Assembly: GCA_013115125.1 (NCBI GenBank)
Contig: JABANN010000350.1
Coordinates: forward strand, 1-36,365
Direction: 5' to 3'
Length of the DNA: 36,365 bases
From: Perkinsus olseni
Lineage: Eukaryota; Perkinsozoa; Perkinsida
The translations under genes were made by a program, and so were the position numbers. Shown here piece by piece: positions 8,518 to 17,531 of the stretch (positions are counted from its first letter, which is position 1; every line of letters begins with the position of its first letter). Below the pieces are notes generated by a model. That model had not been told where the DNA came from. It searched no databases and saw only the letters and a list, made by a program, of their open reading frames with translations.

Positions 8518-10694
8518 ATGCATGAGTATTTAGTACAAGCACTTGGTGGTATGAGGCGTAGTAGGGCTAGACACGGCCATGCGATGGGCGGCGAGCAGGT
8601 GAGGAGCTCTGCTGGCACCAGCCGTGACGATCCTGCGCAGGCCGCTACGCCTGAGGACGGCTCTCCCGCCCAGGAGGAGGCCTCGATCGAGTCTCCCAGT
8701 CCTCAGTATCTTATTGAAAGGCCCTTCATTATTGATGTAGTCATTAGCAGAGGGCTGGGGCTGTCGACCAGCGGTGGGGGTGTTCAGGGGCATCACTCGA
8801 CAAGCGAGTACAATAAGCCGTCTAATAAGGCAGGCGGGCACAAAGCAGTCCGCAAACCTGAGAACTTATGTGAGCGGCATTATTTGGAGATGAGGTGGAA
8901 TTTCGTGGCGCGCGCAGGTTCGACCTACTCAATGGTATGCAGCGCGGACCCGTCTTGTGAATGCGAGACTGGCTACTATAAAGTGAGACCTGTCCACGCT
9001 ACTTCTTTGTGAATGGGCTGTCTTGTCAGGCGCTCGATTCGAGGGCTAAGGACAACTCCACCTGCTACCTCTGTGTAAGGGATTTTTCATCAGTTCTCCC
9101 CCCTACCCGGCCGTTCCTGGTCGATTTGCTCGCTGTCTAGGTGCCGAAGGTCCCCGGGATTCAAGTCTCGAACGAGGCCAATGAAATTCCGCCGGGTACT
9201 TTGGTCTGACCGTCCGACCGGTTCGAGGGTGAATGTGTGATTTTCTCAGAGTCCTGGGACTGGCGTAATGTCGACGGCAAGAATTATCTATCCTTTACGA
9301 GGAACCAGCACAATCCCAGCTACTGCGGTGGCTGCTGGGCGTTCGCATGTGAGACTCTCCACCTGTCCCTGCCGCCTAGGACTTCCCTTCAGCGACCTCG
9401 GCTTTCGCCGACCGGTTGACGATCAGGGATGATCGACGATGGCCCAATAAGGCTATATCTCCTCAGCAGGTAACGGTCGCGGCGGGTGGCCACTTTCTGA
9501 CTAATTCTTAGCGAGCAGAGGCTCTTCGCTCCGCTCAGATCTATCTTAGGCGTGTCTTAGTTGCCCGATAGTCGTCGCTTTGCAGGTTATTAACTGTCGT
9601 GGTGGCGGGGACTGCTATGGGGGTGATAAGTACGGCGTTTATGATTTCTTTTATACTTACGGCGCGGTAGGTGGTGGCATGGCGAGCCTACTGCTGCTAG
9701 GAGCTTGGCAATCGCGGCAGGTTCACGATACGTGCAGAGCGTATACCGCGACCAACTTTGATGATTTCTTGGGGTGGTGTCCGGCAGAGGCGCGTTGCAT
9801 GGAGTGCACCGACGGCCCCGATGGGTGCAAGGCCACGGCAAACTACAGGACGTGGTAGGGAAGGGTGCTTGCAGTCGGGAGGGAGGAGGTGATGCTGGCC
9901 AGGCACGTACGAGACTTCGCAAGGCTGGAGGGCGCCGACCAGATCAAACGCGAAATTTGGAAGAGGGGCCCTGTGGGGTGCGGAGTGGATGCCACTAAAC
10001 AGATGGACGAGTGAGTTTGTCTTGCAGTGGAAGGGAGACGAGAAAATGGGTGATTTAGTTACGAAGGCGGAATCTTTTACCAAGACAAGCCCAATCCAGA
10101 GATCAATCATGAGGTCTCCCTGGTCGGCTGGGGCCAGGATCCTGACACTAAGGATGAGTAAGTCAATCAACAGCGCCGCGTTCCGCGCTCGCGGCTTCCT
10201 CTCCTCGCCGTAGCTGGTGCCCTCACAAAGCATATGGGTGTGCTCTGAGCTGTTACAATACATTGCTTTGAAAGGTACTGGGTCATGCGTAACTCCTGGG
10301 GTAGCTTCTGGGGAGAGCATGGCTACATGAGAATCAAGTTCGGCACCCTGTTGATCGATTCGCAATGCAGGTGAGTGTCGATTGTCGTGCCTTTTGGTCG
10401 TCGCAGACTTGCTGTGCTACTTAGTTGGGGAGAGCCCGGCGAGAATGTGAAAGGAAAGGTTGTCCCTAACGTGCCGTTTGCCGTCGGAAGTAAGAAGATT
10501 CCGATCTCCACTACAATGATCTCATCGTATTCTCTCCTCGTTGCCTCAGAGGTGGACCGTGGTCCGATTGCCGTGCTGCAGGTACGAAGTCTCTTGTTGT
10601 GGCAAATTACGTGGAGATGGACCCCAAGGGCAATGCCGTCGACCTCCACCCCGCGGGTGGATCTGCTGAGGAGTCCGTAGAGATAACAATATGA
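8518..10694 (+). CDS. Cathepsin X/Z-like cysteine protease with long N-terminal extension
   Basis: Twelve exons (8518-8982, 9030-9074, 9141-9203, 9252-9348, 9393-9469, 9586-9666, 9721-9854, 9903-10010, 10059-10157, 10275-10370, 10425-10489, 10582-10694) give 480 residues with consistent phases. The catalytic set is complete: oxyanion Gln in TRNQHNP, Cys219 in YCGGCWAF, His374 in [11 protein letters not shown], and Asn396 in MRNSWG. VHDTC, NYRTW and GGIF also match cathepsin X. The propeptide cysteine lies in TCYLC. The N-terminal 155 residues are an oddity. They start 6 nt after the stop of the upstream gene, lack a signal peptide, are Asp/Glu/Ser/Pro-rich, and end in a Cys-rich piece ([13 protein letters not shown]). 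The true start may differ, or the two genes may be one transcript. The protease part is secure; the first exon is not. Confidence 0.85.
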
Positions 10695-11379
10695 TGTTAT
10701 CAATGTCTTGACTATTATTATTATTATCACCTTCTCATGTACACCACCGTTCTGTCAAGGTGAATGGTACATGAGTCGGAGCAATGCTTTATCATTGTCT
10801 GTTGCTACTGCTGCTGATGATGATGATGATTGCAGTAGTAGCGTGTACAAGCGTTCGCCTGTTACCAGTGCATGGCACCACCTGACAGCGCAAACGCGCA
10901 TTTCTGTATTGTACAGTTGCCTTCTTGGCCCGATAGCAATAATAATAAAAACAACAACAATAACACTATCAATATCAGCAATAGCAGCATGCCGTTAATT
11001 GTCATCTCTTATTTTTAATAATTCGGCGCATTCACGTCAGCGCCCCGTCTCAAATACGTTGCCATTGTTGATGATGATAGCGGTCAGCAGACTGCTAGCC
11101 GCTACCGTTGCAGGATCGGTTACAACCGTTTGCCACTGCCTGTGCATTCTACGAAGACAGTTTACGGGGTACCATAGAATGTTGTAGTAATAGTACGAAG
11201 AAGATGGCACTGATAGATGCTTTTGTTAGGGTACTGGTGTTGCGTGCAAGTGGCGATTGAAAGTGGTAATCGTGAATCGCTTCGCTCCGCTAAGAAATCG
11301 TGACGGCGTCATTGTCGGCGTTTAAAACTCCCTTGTTGGTAGCAGTCAGTATTTTGTGATTCTGTAGCATCCACATCAT
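10695..11379. other. Intergenic with simple repeats
   Basis: This spacer holds short microsatellites: (TAT)n near 10712-10730, (GAT)n near 10812-10829, and an AAT/AAC-rich tract near 10936-10985. No coding exon was recognised. The last 100-200 bp should contain the promoter and 5' UTR of the Mei2-type gene. Open frames over the simple repeats are composition artefacts. Confidence 0.6.
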
Positions 11380-12588
11380 ATGAGTGGTCCAACTGGTGAT
11401 GGAATTATAAACGTGCCCGATGCCGCTGGCGTCGATAAGATTCTGCAGCAGATCGTCGCCAACACCGCCGACCCTACCACCACCAACGGCGCCCCTGAGG
11501 GTGGCCCTGAAGGTTTCGTCAAGAATACATTTTTAGAGTTTGGTGTTAAGCCAAGCGTCTTTAATAGGGCTTCAACGTGTCCGCCTGGGACTATGGGTGC
11601 GGAGAAGGAGTCTGCAGCCGCCCCAGGTGGTGCGGTGACTGCTATGGCTCCTGTAGGGGCGGAGCTGGCTTCGATGGGCGGACTAGAGGCTGTCAGCGAG
11701 GAACCAAAGAGCGGTTCAATTTCGCCAGCTCCGCAAGTTGATACTCCCCCGTTCTCACCGGGCTTCGTTTCTGCTGGACATCAGCAGCAGCAGCAAGAGG
11801 AGGGTGGCGGTGAGGCTGAGGAAGAGCTCACTACGGTCATGCTGAGGAACATCCCGAACAAGTACACTCAGAGCAGCCTGCTGGAGGCGATCGATGAGAA
11901 GGGCTTTAAAACGATGTATAATTTCTTCTACCTGCCGGTGGATTTCAAGAACGGTTGTAATATGGGCTACGCCTTCATCAACTTTGCTCATCATGATTAT
12001 GCCGTGAGGTTCATGGAGGTCTTCGACGGCTATCAGTTGCCAGCTGTGCGCTCGGTCAAGATATGCGCGGTGTGCTGGGCCAGGGTCCAGGGGCTCGAGC
12101 GTAATGTTGAGCACTACCGCAACTCTCCGGTTAACGAGTTGCCGGATCCTCAATACCGTCCACTGCTGTTCGGCGCTGACGGTAGCGATCTGCCATTCCC
12201 GGCTCCTGATCAGAGTTCTAAGAGAAGCAACGTTCGTCGTATGCTTGCAGCAGTGCCGGGAGGCGGTGGCCATGCTAGTCACGTTGAGAACGGCGGCGGC
12301 GGACCCCGGGCCAACAGGCGTCACGGTAATGGCGCTCCCAACGCCGCCAACAAGCTTTTTATTGGTGGTTTGAGTCCTACTACTACTGATGATGACATCC
12401 GGGCGCACTTCTCGCAATTTGGCCAAGTACTGGACTCTACCGTGGTTCGGGACAGGAAGACGGACGTGTCTCGAGGCTTCGGCTTCTGTACTTTTGCCAG
12501 CGAGGCTGTGGCAAGATACGTTCTTGAACAGCGCCATTGGATCGATGGCCAGAGTGTTGGAGTGAGGCTTTACTCCCAGGATAAGTAG
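11380..12588 (+). CDS. Mei2-type RNA-binding protein with two RRMs
   Basis: This single-exon frame of 402 residues starts at an ATG at 11380. Residues 1-145 are low-complexity (Gly, Pro, Ala, a Gln run at 135-139) and probably disordered. Residues 149-265 are the special RRM of the Mei2 family: TTVMLRNIPNKYT, FFYLPVDFKNGCNMGYAFINF, then CAVCWARVQG and the HYRNSPV motif. After a Gly/Arg-rich linker, residues 325-402 form an ordinary RRM with RNP2 (LFIGGL) and RNP1 (RGFGFCTF). In yeast and plants the Mei2 RRM is normally the last domain, so a second RRM after it is unusual. A role in binding a non-coding RNA or mRNA is known for the family; here it is inferred. Confidence 0.93.
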   Translation: MSGPTGDGIINVPDAAGVDKILQQIVANTADPTTTNGAPEGGPEGFVKNTFLEFGVKPSVFNRASTCPPGTMGAEKESAAAPGGAVTAMAPVGAELASMGGLEAVSEEPKSGSISPAPQVDTPPFSPGFVSAGHQQQQQEEGGGEAEEELTTVMLRNIPNKYTQSSLLEAIDEKGFKTMYNFFYLPVDFKNGCNMGYAFINFAHHDYAVRFMEVFDGYQLPAVRSVKICAVCWARVQGLERNVEHYRNSPVNELPDPQYRPLLFGADGSDLPFPAPDQSSKRSNVRRMLAAVPGGGGHASHVENGGGGPRANRRHGNGAPNAANKLFIGGLSPTTTDDDIRAHFSQFGQVLDSTVVRDRKTDVSRGFGFCTFASEAVARYVLEQRHWIDGQSVGVRLYSQDK

Positions 12589-12912
12589 TCATGAGCTAGT
12601 CCATGTGCGGCGGTTAACGGCGTCGTACGGTCGAGCGATGAAGTACTTTAGCATCATTTGAGAGTTGGGAAATGGTCTCTTTCTTATTGTTGGTAATGGT
12701 AGTAGTTTCGCTATGTGTTGAAGTGTCCGCTTGTCCTCTGGGCGAAAGGGAGTCGCCTTGTGTCGATGCTGTCGGCATTTCTCTATAACTATTGTCACCG
12801 CTGCCGCGCTTGCTCGGTTCATAAGATGGTACTCCTTTGTCTACGCAGTTCTTGCTGTTGTAGTGTTAGTCGGAATGGTTGGAGGCCTAACCGAAGCGCC
12901 TGTTGTGTGTGA
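12589..12912. other. Short intergenic region
   Basis: The plus strand here is open and includes a hydrophobic stretch (about 12829-12890), but no ATG in that frame precedes it. The next gene can start cleanly at 12913 in another frame. I take the region as 3' UTR of the Mei2-type gene plus the next promoter. Confidence 0.4.
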
Positions 12913-13943
12913 ATGTCCGGCTCGCTGTTCTCTGATGAGCCCGAGTACAGCCTCCTGTGGACTGACCAGCAGGCGAAGTCTGGCTACACTTCCTGCGTCA
13001 AGGCCGAGCTCTGCGTGCCCTACTTCTTCAGGGATGTCGGCAGATGTAACCGAAAGTAATAAGGGTGAATTCATTCGTCTTTGAGTTAGTAGACGCCGTC
13101 CGCCTGACACGCTTTGTGATTCTCTCTTGAACGTTGTGGGCGATTGTTAATATGGGCTGACCGCCGCTCGGAATTGTGCCTGCGTAGCCTATCGTGATTG
13201 CAGACTGCAATTTGCAGTACACTGCATAGCTTCATTACCAGTGGTAATAATAAGAATGAAGGCTTCATTATGAATCTGATGATGGCTCCATGGCAGTCTA
13301 TCACTGTGCGGAGGAGTTGTGGCTGCTATGCATGGACCATAAGCAATGGGGTCGTAGCTCGTGTGTCGTGTTATTAGCTAGGCCCTCAGCACTGTTGAAT
13401 GCAAACGTCGAGTTTTGTCGCGGCTCGAGACGGTTTTGGGCAAAGACGGGGGATCCGTCCTGAAGAGTCCGTCACGGAGCCTCCCGTCACTTATCTGATG
13501 CGTTGTGTTGCTCATCGATGTTGATGCTCAGGTACCCCGAGGGTCAGCCGATAGGTCGCTCTGGTGTCTTTGACTACCTCTTTGATTTTTACAACTACTT
13601 CTTCCCTACACACCTCCCTCGGAACTGGTAAGGCAGCCCCTGTCGTCTGGAAAAGGGGACAGCAGCACACAAAGTGCTAGAAGTCAGCCTTGGCCGTCAT
13701 TTCTTAGCTAGTGCGAGGGCCCTTTTCCTTTTTTTTAGTATACTCACCTACAGGGATATAACGGGCAAGAATCCTCGCATGAGCGATGTCGATAGACGCT
13801 CAGATTGTGTGACACGATGTGACAGGCAGGCCTGGGTTGAGTGGAGTCGGTGGAGGTGCCACGAGCGTTGTTGGGATAAGTTTACGGAGGTCCCCGGTTC
13901 CACCTTCATTAATGACAATGGGGAAGCGGCTACTGATGAATGA
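12913..13943 (+). CDS. Hypothetical multi-exon protein with twin CX3C motif
   Basis: I do not recognise the family. The 5' exon begins MSGSLFSDEPEYSLLW and continues to CVKAELCVPYFFRDVGR near 13044. Two 3' exons are well supported: 13532-13627 (YPEGQPIGRSGVFDYLF..., ending PRNW) and 13754-13943, joined by a 126-nt intron with matching phase. The last exon holds DCVTRC then, 12 residues on, CHERCW: two CX3C motifs as in small TIM chaperones and related intermembrane-space proteins. The rest of the protein does not look like a TIM. One or more middle exons between about 13060 and 13531 remain unresolved; a piece near 13276-13346 (MAVYHCAEELW) may be one. Function is unknown. Confidence 0.5.
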
Positions 13944-14114
13944 GAACGAGATTGGAGTTTCAGAATAGCACGTGTTGATGATGATTATGTGAAAGTTTTT
14001 TCTTGTGGTTTTGTGTTGTTGTTGTTGTGGGGCACCGCCCTGTTGTTGGTAGTATCGTGCGCGTCAGTTACTTCGTTTTCCTTGTGTCCTATTATTTATC
14101 TGTAAATTGCTAAG

Positions 14115-15560
14115 ATGTCACCAATCTCGGCTGACAGCCATACAGTGTGTGATCTCGAAGAGGCCGCCACAAGGAGCCAGTCGACAGTATCGGTCGAAGT
14201 CGAGAAGCCCAAGGTGGACGACTCTGAGATCGCCGAGGCCAACGGTCATTCGCAAAGAGAAGAAGGCAACTTTATCACTCGAAGTGGAGCCTGGAAATCT
14301 ACCGCTCGAAAACTGAATCAGTGGTGGACTAGCTTCAAGAAAGATCCTCGCTTCTTGCTTGACTTGGTTATCGTCTATGTATCGGTCATTGTTGACTTCA
14401 TGGGCTACACTATGCTCTCGCCAGTATTTCAACAAGTCGTCCGAACCCTCGGAAACGGAGGGTTAGGCGATAGCCTTGGTGCCTCCATGCTCATGACCTT
14501 CTACGCCATTGGGCAGTTCATTACAGCGCTTATCTACGGCCCCCTCTCTGATCGGTATGGTCGAAGAATTGTCTTTGTTATTGGTTACACGTTCGCTTGC
14601 GTATTTTATATACTTTTGGCCGTTTCTTGGGATTACTGGTCCTATGCCATCTTCAGATTTTGCGGTGGCTTGGCAACTGGTACTAGGCCTGTCGTTTTCT
14701 CCTTCTTAGGAGACATTGCCACCCCTGCGGAGATGCCCTTCTATTCTGCCTTCGTCTCCATCATGATCGCCATTGGCGCTGTAATGCCTATGGTCGGTGG
14801 GGCTCTCGGCGACATTTGGTGGAGGGCTCCTGCGTGCTTCGGTGCAGGTTGGACGGGCTTCTGGGCTGTGGTCTGCATTCTTTGGCTTCGAAACCCGAAG
14901 AAGAACGACAGTGTTGGTGGTGGTGTTGTTAACGCTGAAGGCAAGGTGTCATTCCCTATTATGAAGACCTTCCTCTTTATCGTTGTGCTCAGCATGATTA
15001 CCTACACCGGTTTCTGTACTCAGTACACCAACATGTCCATCATTACTATTTTCCCTTGGTTGCTCGAAAACAAGTTCAGGATGACAGAGAGTGATGTTGG
15101 TTTGATTATGGGTTCCGATGCTATCCCAACCTTCCTCAGTCTAGTGGTACTCTTCATGCCACTGTCGAGTTGTGGTGTACCGATGCCCTTGCTAGCCTGC
15201 TTGGGTATGATATTCCATTCCGTTATGATAACGCTGCCATTTGTGAATAACGAAACTGGTGTCGTTTTCCTCCAGTATTCCCTTAACTTGGGCAATTCGC
15301 TCGCATATGCGTCCGTGCCGGTGATCGCTAAGCTGATAGCGCCAGCGCCTCGGCGTGGTTTCGTCAACTCCATTGTCCTCTCGGCCACTCTCGGTGCGGG
15401 TATATTTGGTCCCCTTATTTCCGGCCCTCTTTTCAATGTTTGGCTGCCTCTGCCCTTCATTGTGTGTTTCTGTATCTCTGCTACTGGTGCAATATGTATG
15501 CTCTTCTGCTGGAAATTGGCTCCTATCCTGATGAAGCGGCTGGAGGACGGGTCGAATTAG
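14115..15560 (+). CDS. Major facilitator superfamily transporter, DHA1-like
   Basis: This intronless frame of 481 residues starts at ATG 14115. An acidic, Ser-rich cytosolic N-terminus of about 75 residues leads into roughly twelve hydrophobic segments. The MFS signature motif A, GPLSDRYGRR, lies at 142-151 between helices 2 and 3, and a charged loop near 265-275 separates the two six-helix halves. Motif A and the overall layout fit proton-coupled drug or metabolite exporters of the TetA/DHA1 type. The substrate cannot be read from sequence. The C-terminus is short (MKRLEDGSN). The gene stands alone between spacers of about 170 and 900 bp. Confidence 0.92.
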   Translation: MSPISADSHTVCDLEEAATRSQSTVSVEVEKPKVDDSEIAEANGHSQREEGNFITRSGAWKSTARKLNQWWTSFKKDPRFLLDLVIVYVSVIVDFMGYTMLSPVFQQVVRTLGNGGLGDSLGASMLMTFYAIGQFITALIYGPLSDRYGRRIVFVIGYTFACVFYILLAVSWDYWSYAIFRFCGGLATGTRPVVFSFLGDIATPAEMPFYSAFVSIMIAIGAVMPMVGGALGDIWWRAPACFGAGWTGFWAVVCILWLRNPKKNDSVGGGVVNAEGKVSFPIMKTFLFIVVLSMITYTGFCTQYTNMSIITIFPWLLENKFRMTESDVGLIMGSDAIPTFLSLVVLFMPLSSCGVPMPLLACLGMIFHSVMITLPFVNNETGVVFLQYSLNLGNSLAYASVPVIAKLIAPAPRRGFVNSIVLSATLGAGIFGPLISGPLFNVWLPLPFIVCFCISATGAICMLFCWKLAPILMKRLEDGSN

Positions 15561-16120
15561 GGTTGGGTGACAACCTGCCGACGCCGAAGTACGACGATTC
15601 ACCTCGAATGGTTCATTGAATTTCTTTACTCTGTTGTTGTTGTTCTTGTCTTTGACTGCCACATCAATATACTGGACGACCATCATCATTGAGGGCGGTC
15701 CTCCTCCTGCTACTTATATCTAGTTCAAGCTATGTATGTCGCCAGTCCCATTATAGCAACGCATCGTAGTCGTCGCTCTGCAATCTAATGGGAATATGTT
15801 CCTCCTAATTTATAGCGGAGCGTTGCAGCTGCAGTTCGTCAAACGTTTGGACGACAGGCATGATGTACAGCAGGAATGTGGAAAAGTAGTCACTCCTCTA
15901 TTATCATTGATAAGATGAAGATGATGAAAACTGCTTAAGTCAATCGTTTTGGGTAGCTCTAGCCCCCTTACAACGAGTGTTACATAATAATCAACCAACT
16001 CTTTGTTGTGTTCTGTCAGTAGTGGTGGTTTCAAACCACTGGTTTGGTGCGCGAGTGAACAACATGAGCATACAGTCGTTGGGCGTTACGGTATCGTCAC
16101 GCAAATCACTGCGTCCGTAT
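15561..16120. other. Intergenic; no gene recognised
   Basis: This holds the transporter's 3' flank. Composition is ordinary, with a short GTT/CTT-rich stretch near 15630. No exon with good splice sites and protein-like sequence was found. Later exons of the gene at 16490 may extend into its right part, but I could not identify them. Confidence 0.45.
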
Positions 16121-16305
16121 GCTGTTGCACGAATGAACTTATACTTTAATGCTGTTGCACGAGTGAACTTATACTTTAATGCTGTTGCACGAGTGAACTT
16201 GTACTCTAATGCTGTTGCACGAGTGAACTTGTACTCTAATGCTGTTGCACGAGTGAACTTATACTTTAATGCTGTTGCACGAGTGAACTTATACTCTAAT
16301 GCTGT
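16121..16305. repeat. 30-bp tandem repeat, six copies
   Basis: Six head-to-tail units start at 16121, 16151, 16181, 16211, 16241 and 16271 with a 5-bp partial seventh. The unit begins GCTGTTGCACGAGTGAACTT and ends TACTTTAAT or TACTCTAAT. Only about three positions vary. Because 30 is a multiple of three, the array stays open in several frames on both strands, so coding cannot be claimed from openness alone. Confidence 0.95.
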
Positions 16306-16489
16306 AATTAGTGTAGCTATACTCACATCGATAACATCCTTCCAATTTGCCCATCTTATTTGGGGCTTCATGTGCATGGTATGCATACAGGGCAGTGACT
16401 GCATACACCGGTATAGACAGCTTTTCTCAGCGAGCGTATCAGTGTGCGTTCAAACATGTTCGTTACTGAGCTATAGTCTTATTTTCTAG

Positions 16490-16802
16490 ACGTCTGTGCG
16501 TGGAGCGATGCGTTCTCCGATATCCAGGGGTTCAACATTGTCGGTCATCGTCAAGAGAATCAGGTCAATTTTGAGGACAGTTCGGCATCACAGGTATGGC
16601 AAAAGTTGGGGTATTCAGACAGGGATAACTTGTTTGATTTGTTCTCATACCGCTTTGCGGTCTGAAGGTGTCCTAAGAGTTGGTCATCATTTACCACATT
16701 GGAACAACGATGAAGATTCTCAGCCCCGAAAGATGATAATACCATGTTCTTCACAGCCGTGGGCTACTCTGGAACACGGACCAAGTATGTCTATCATCAT
16801 CA
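16490..16802 (+). CDS. Exons of an unidentified gene (partial)
   Basis: The segment 16490-16659 follows a good acceptor (TATTTTCTAG) and reads CAWSDAFSDIQGFNIVGHRQ, then a stretch ending YSDRDNLFDLFSYRFA before a GTCTGA donor. A second coding piece starts after TTCTCAG near 16723 and reads PKDDNTMFFTAVGYSGTRTK. Both have protein-like composition, but their codon phases do not join, so an exon or a different donor is missing. The second piece recurs beyond the assembly gap. No family is recognised, and the start and end of the gene are unknown. Confidence 0.4.
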
Positions 16803-17121
16803 AATCCACTTAATAACTTAAAACTATTCACATTCAAAAGCTTCAGACAGGGATAACTTGTTTGATTTGTTCTCATACCGCTTTGCGGTCTGAAGGTGTC
16901 CTAAGAGTTGGTCATNNNNNNNNNNNNNNNNNNNNNNNNNNNNNNNNNNNNNNNNNNNNNNNNNNNNNNNNNNNNNNNNNNNNNNNNNNNNNNNNNNNNN
17001 NNNNNNNNNNNNNNTCATTTGCTCTCATACAGTAATTGAATTCAGCCCCGAAAGATGATAATACTATGTTCTTCACAGCCGTGGGCTACTCTGGAACACG
17101 GACCAAGTATGTTTATCATCA
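16614..17121. repeat. Duplicated sequence on both sides of the assembly gap
   Basis: A 74-bp block at 16614-16687 is repeated exactly at 16842-16915, where it runs into the Ns. A second 80-bp block at 16720-16799 recurs at 17042-17121 with two differences. The order A, B, A, gap, B fits either a real tandem duplication of an exon pair or two alleles placed side by side by the assembler. Confidence 0.85.
16916..17014. other. Assembly gap (99 Ns)
   Basis: A run of unknown bases. The true length is unknown. Sequence on both sides is duplicated. Confidence 1.
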
Positions 17122-17130
17122 CTATTCTCC
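17042..17130 (+). CDS. Second copy of the PKDDNTMFF exon (partial)
   Basis: After a TTCAG acceptor this repeats the exon seen near 16723, reading PKDDNTMFFTAVGYSGTRTK then YVYHHY. The two base differences from the first copy are both silent in this frame (Thr and Val codons), which supports the frame as real coding sequence. It is either a duplicated exon or the other allele. The reading continues open to about 17230, but the later part has no support. Confidence 0.35.
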
Positions 17131-17531
17131 CAATCATCCACTTGTACCAACTGCAACGTACTCACACAAGCAAAGCAAGCTAAGAGAGTATAGCGAGCAG
17201 AGGGTCCCTCTAGCCGTAGGTGAACGATGAGATAGGTTGAAGAGGTCCAATCCCAGATGCCTATAATACGGCCGTAAGATCAATGCCAGATCTCAGTACT
17301 TCTTAGAGGTTAAATTTGGTTCCTCACCAACAATAGGAGGATTGACAGATAAAAGTGTCATCATAGAGAGGATTGCATTTAATACATTGATGATTATGTT
17401 CTACGTGGATGAAATGAGGATTTGCGAAATCGATCAGCTAATCGATATTGTACGAACAGCTCTTCAGGGCGAGCGCTGAAGACAGCTCACTTTCCCTTCC
17501 CGTCTGTTCTGTTTTACTTTTTTGTGGTAAC
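17131..17531. other. No gene recognised; EMC2 upstream region
   Basis: About 400 bp with no exon I can support. It should include the promoter of EMC2. A T-rich tract (TTTTACTTTTTTGTGG) ends just before the EMC2 ATG. Confidence 0.4.

Noticed and set aside
9697-10365. 222-codon minus-strand frame
   Set aside because: It runs antisense across four exons and several introns of the cathepsin gene and has no domain.
11755-12537. 260-codon minus-strand open frame
   Set aside because: It lies antisense to the Mei2-type gene, whose RRM motifs are unmistakable. The antisense peptide has no domain and follows from the codon use of the real gene.
16121-16305. CRISPR-like array
   Set aside because: Units are directly adjacent with no spacers, and the genome is eukaryotic.
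15977-16489. 170-codon frame through the 30-bp repeats
   Set aside because: Openness comes from a repeat unit divisible by three. The same array is open on the other strand, and the non-repeat ends have no protein character.
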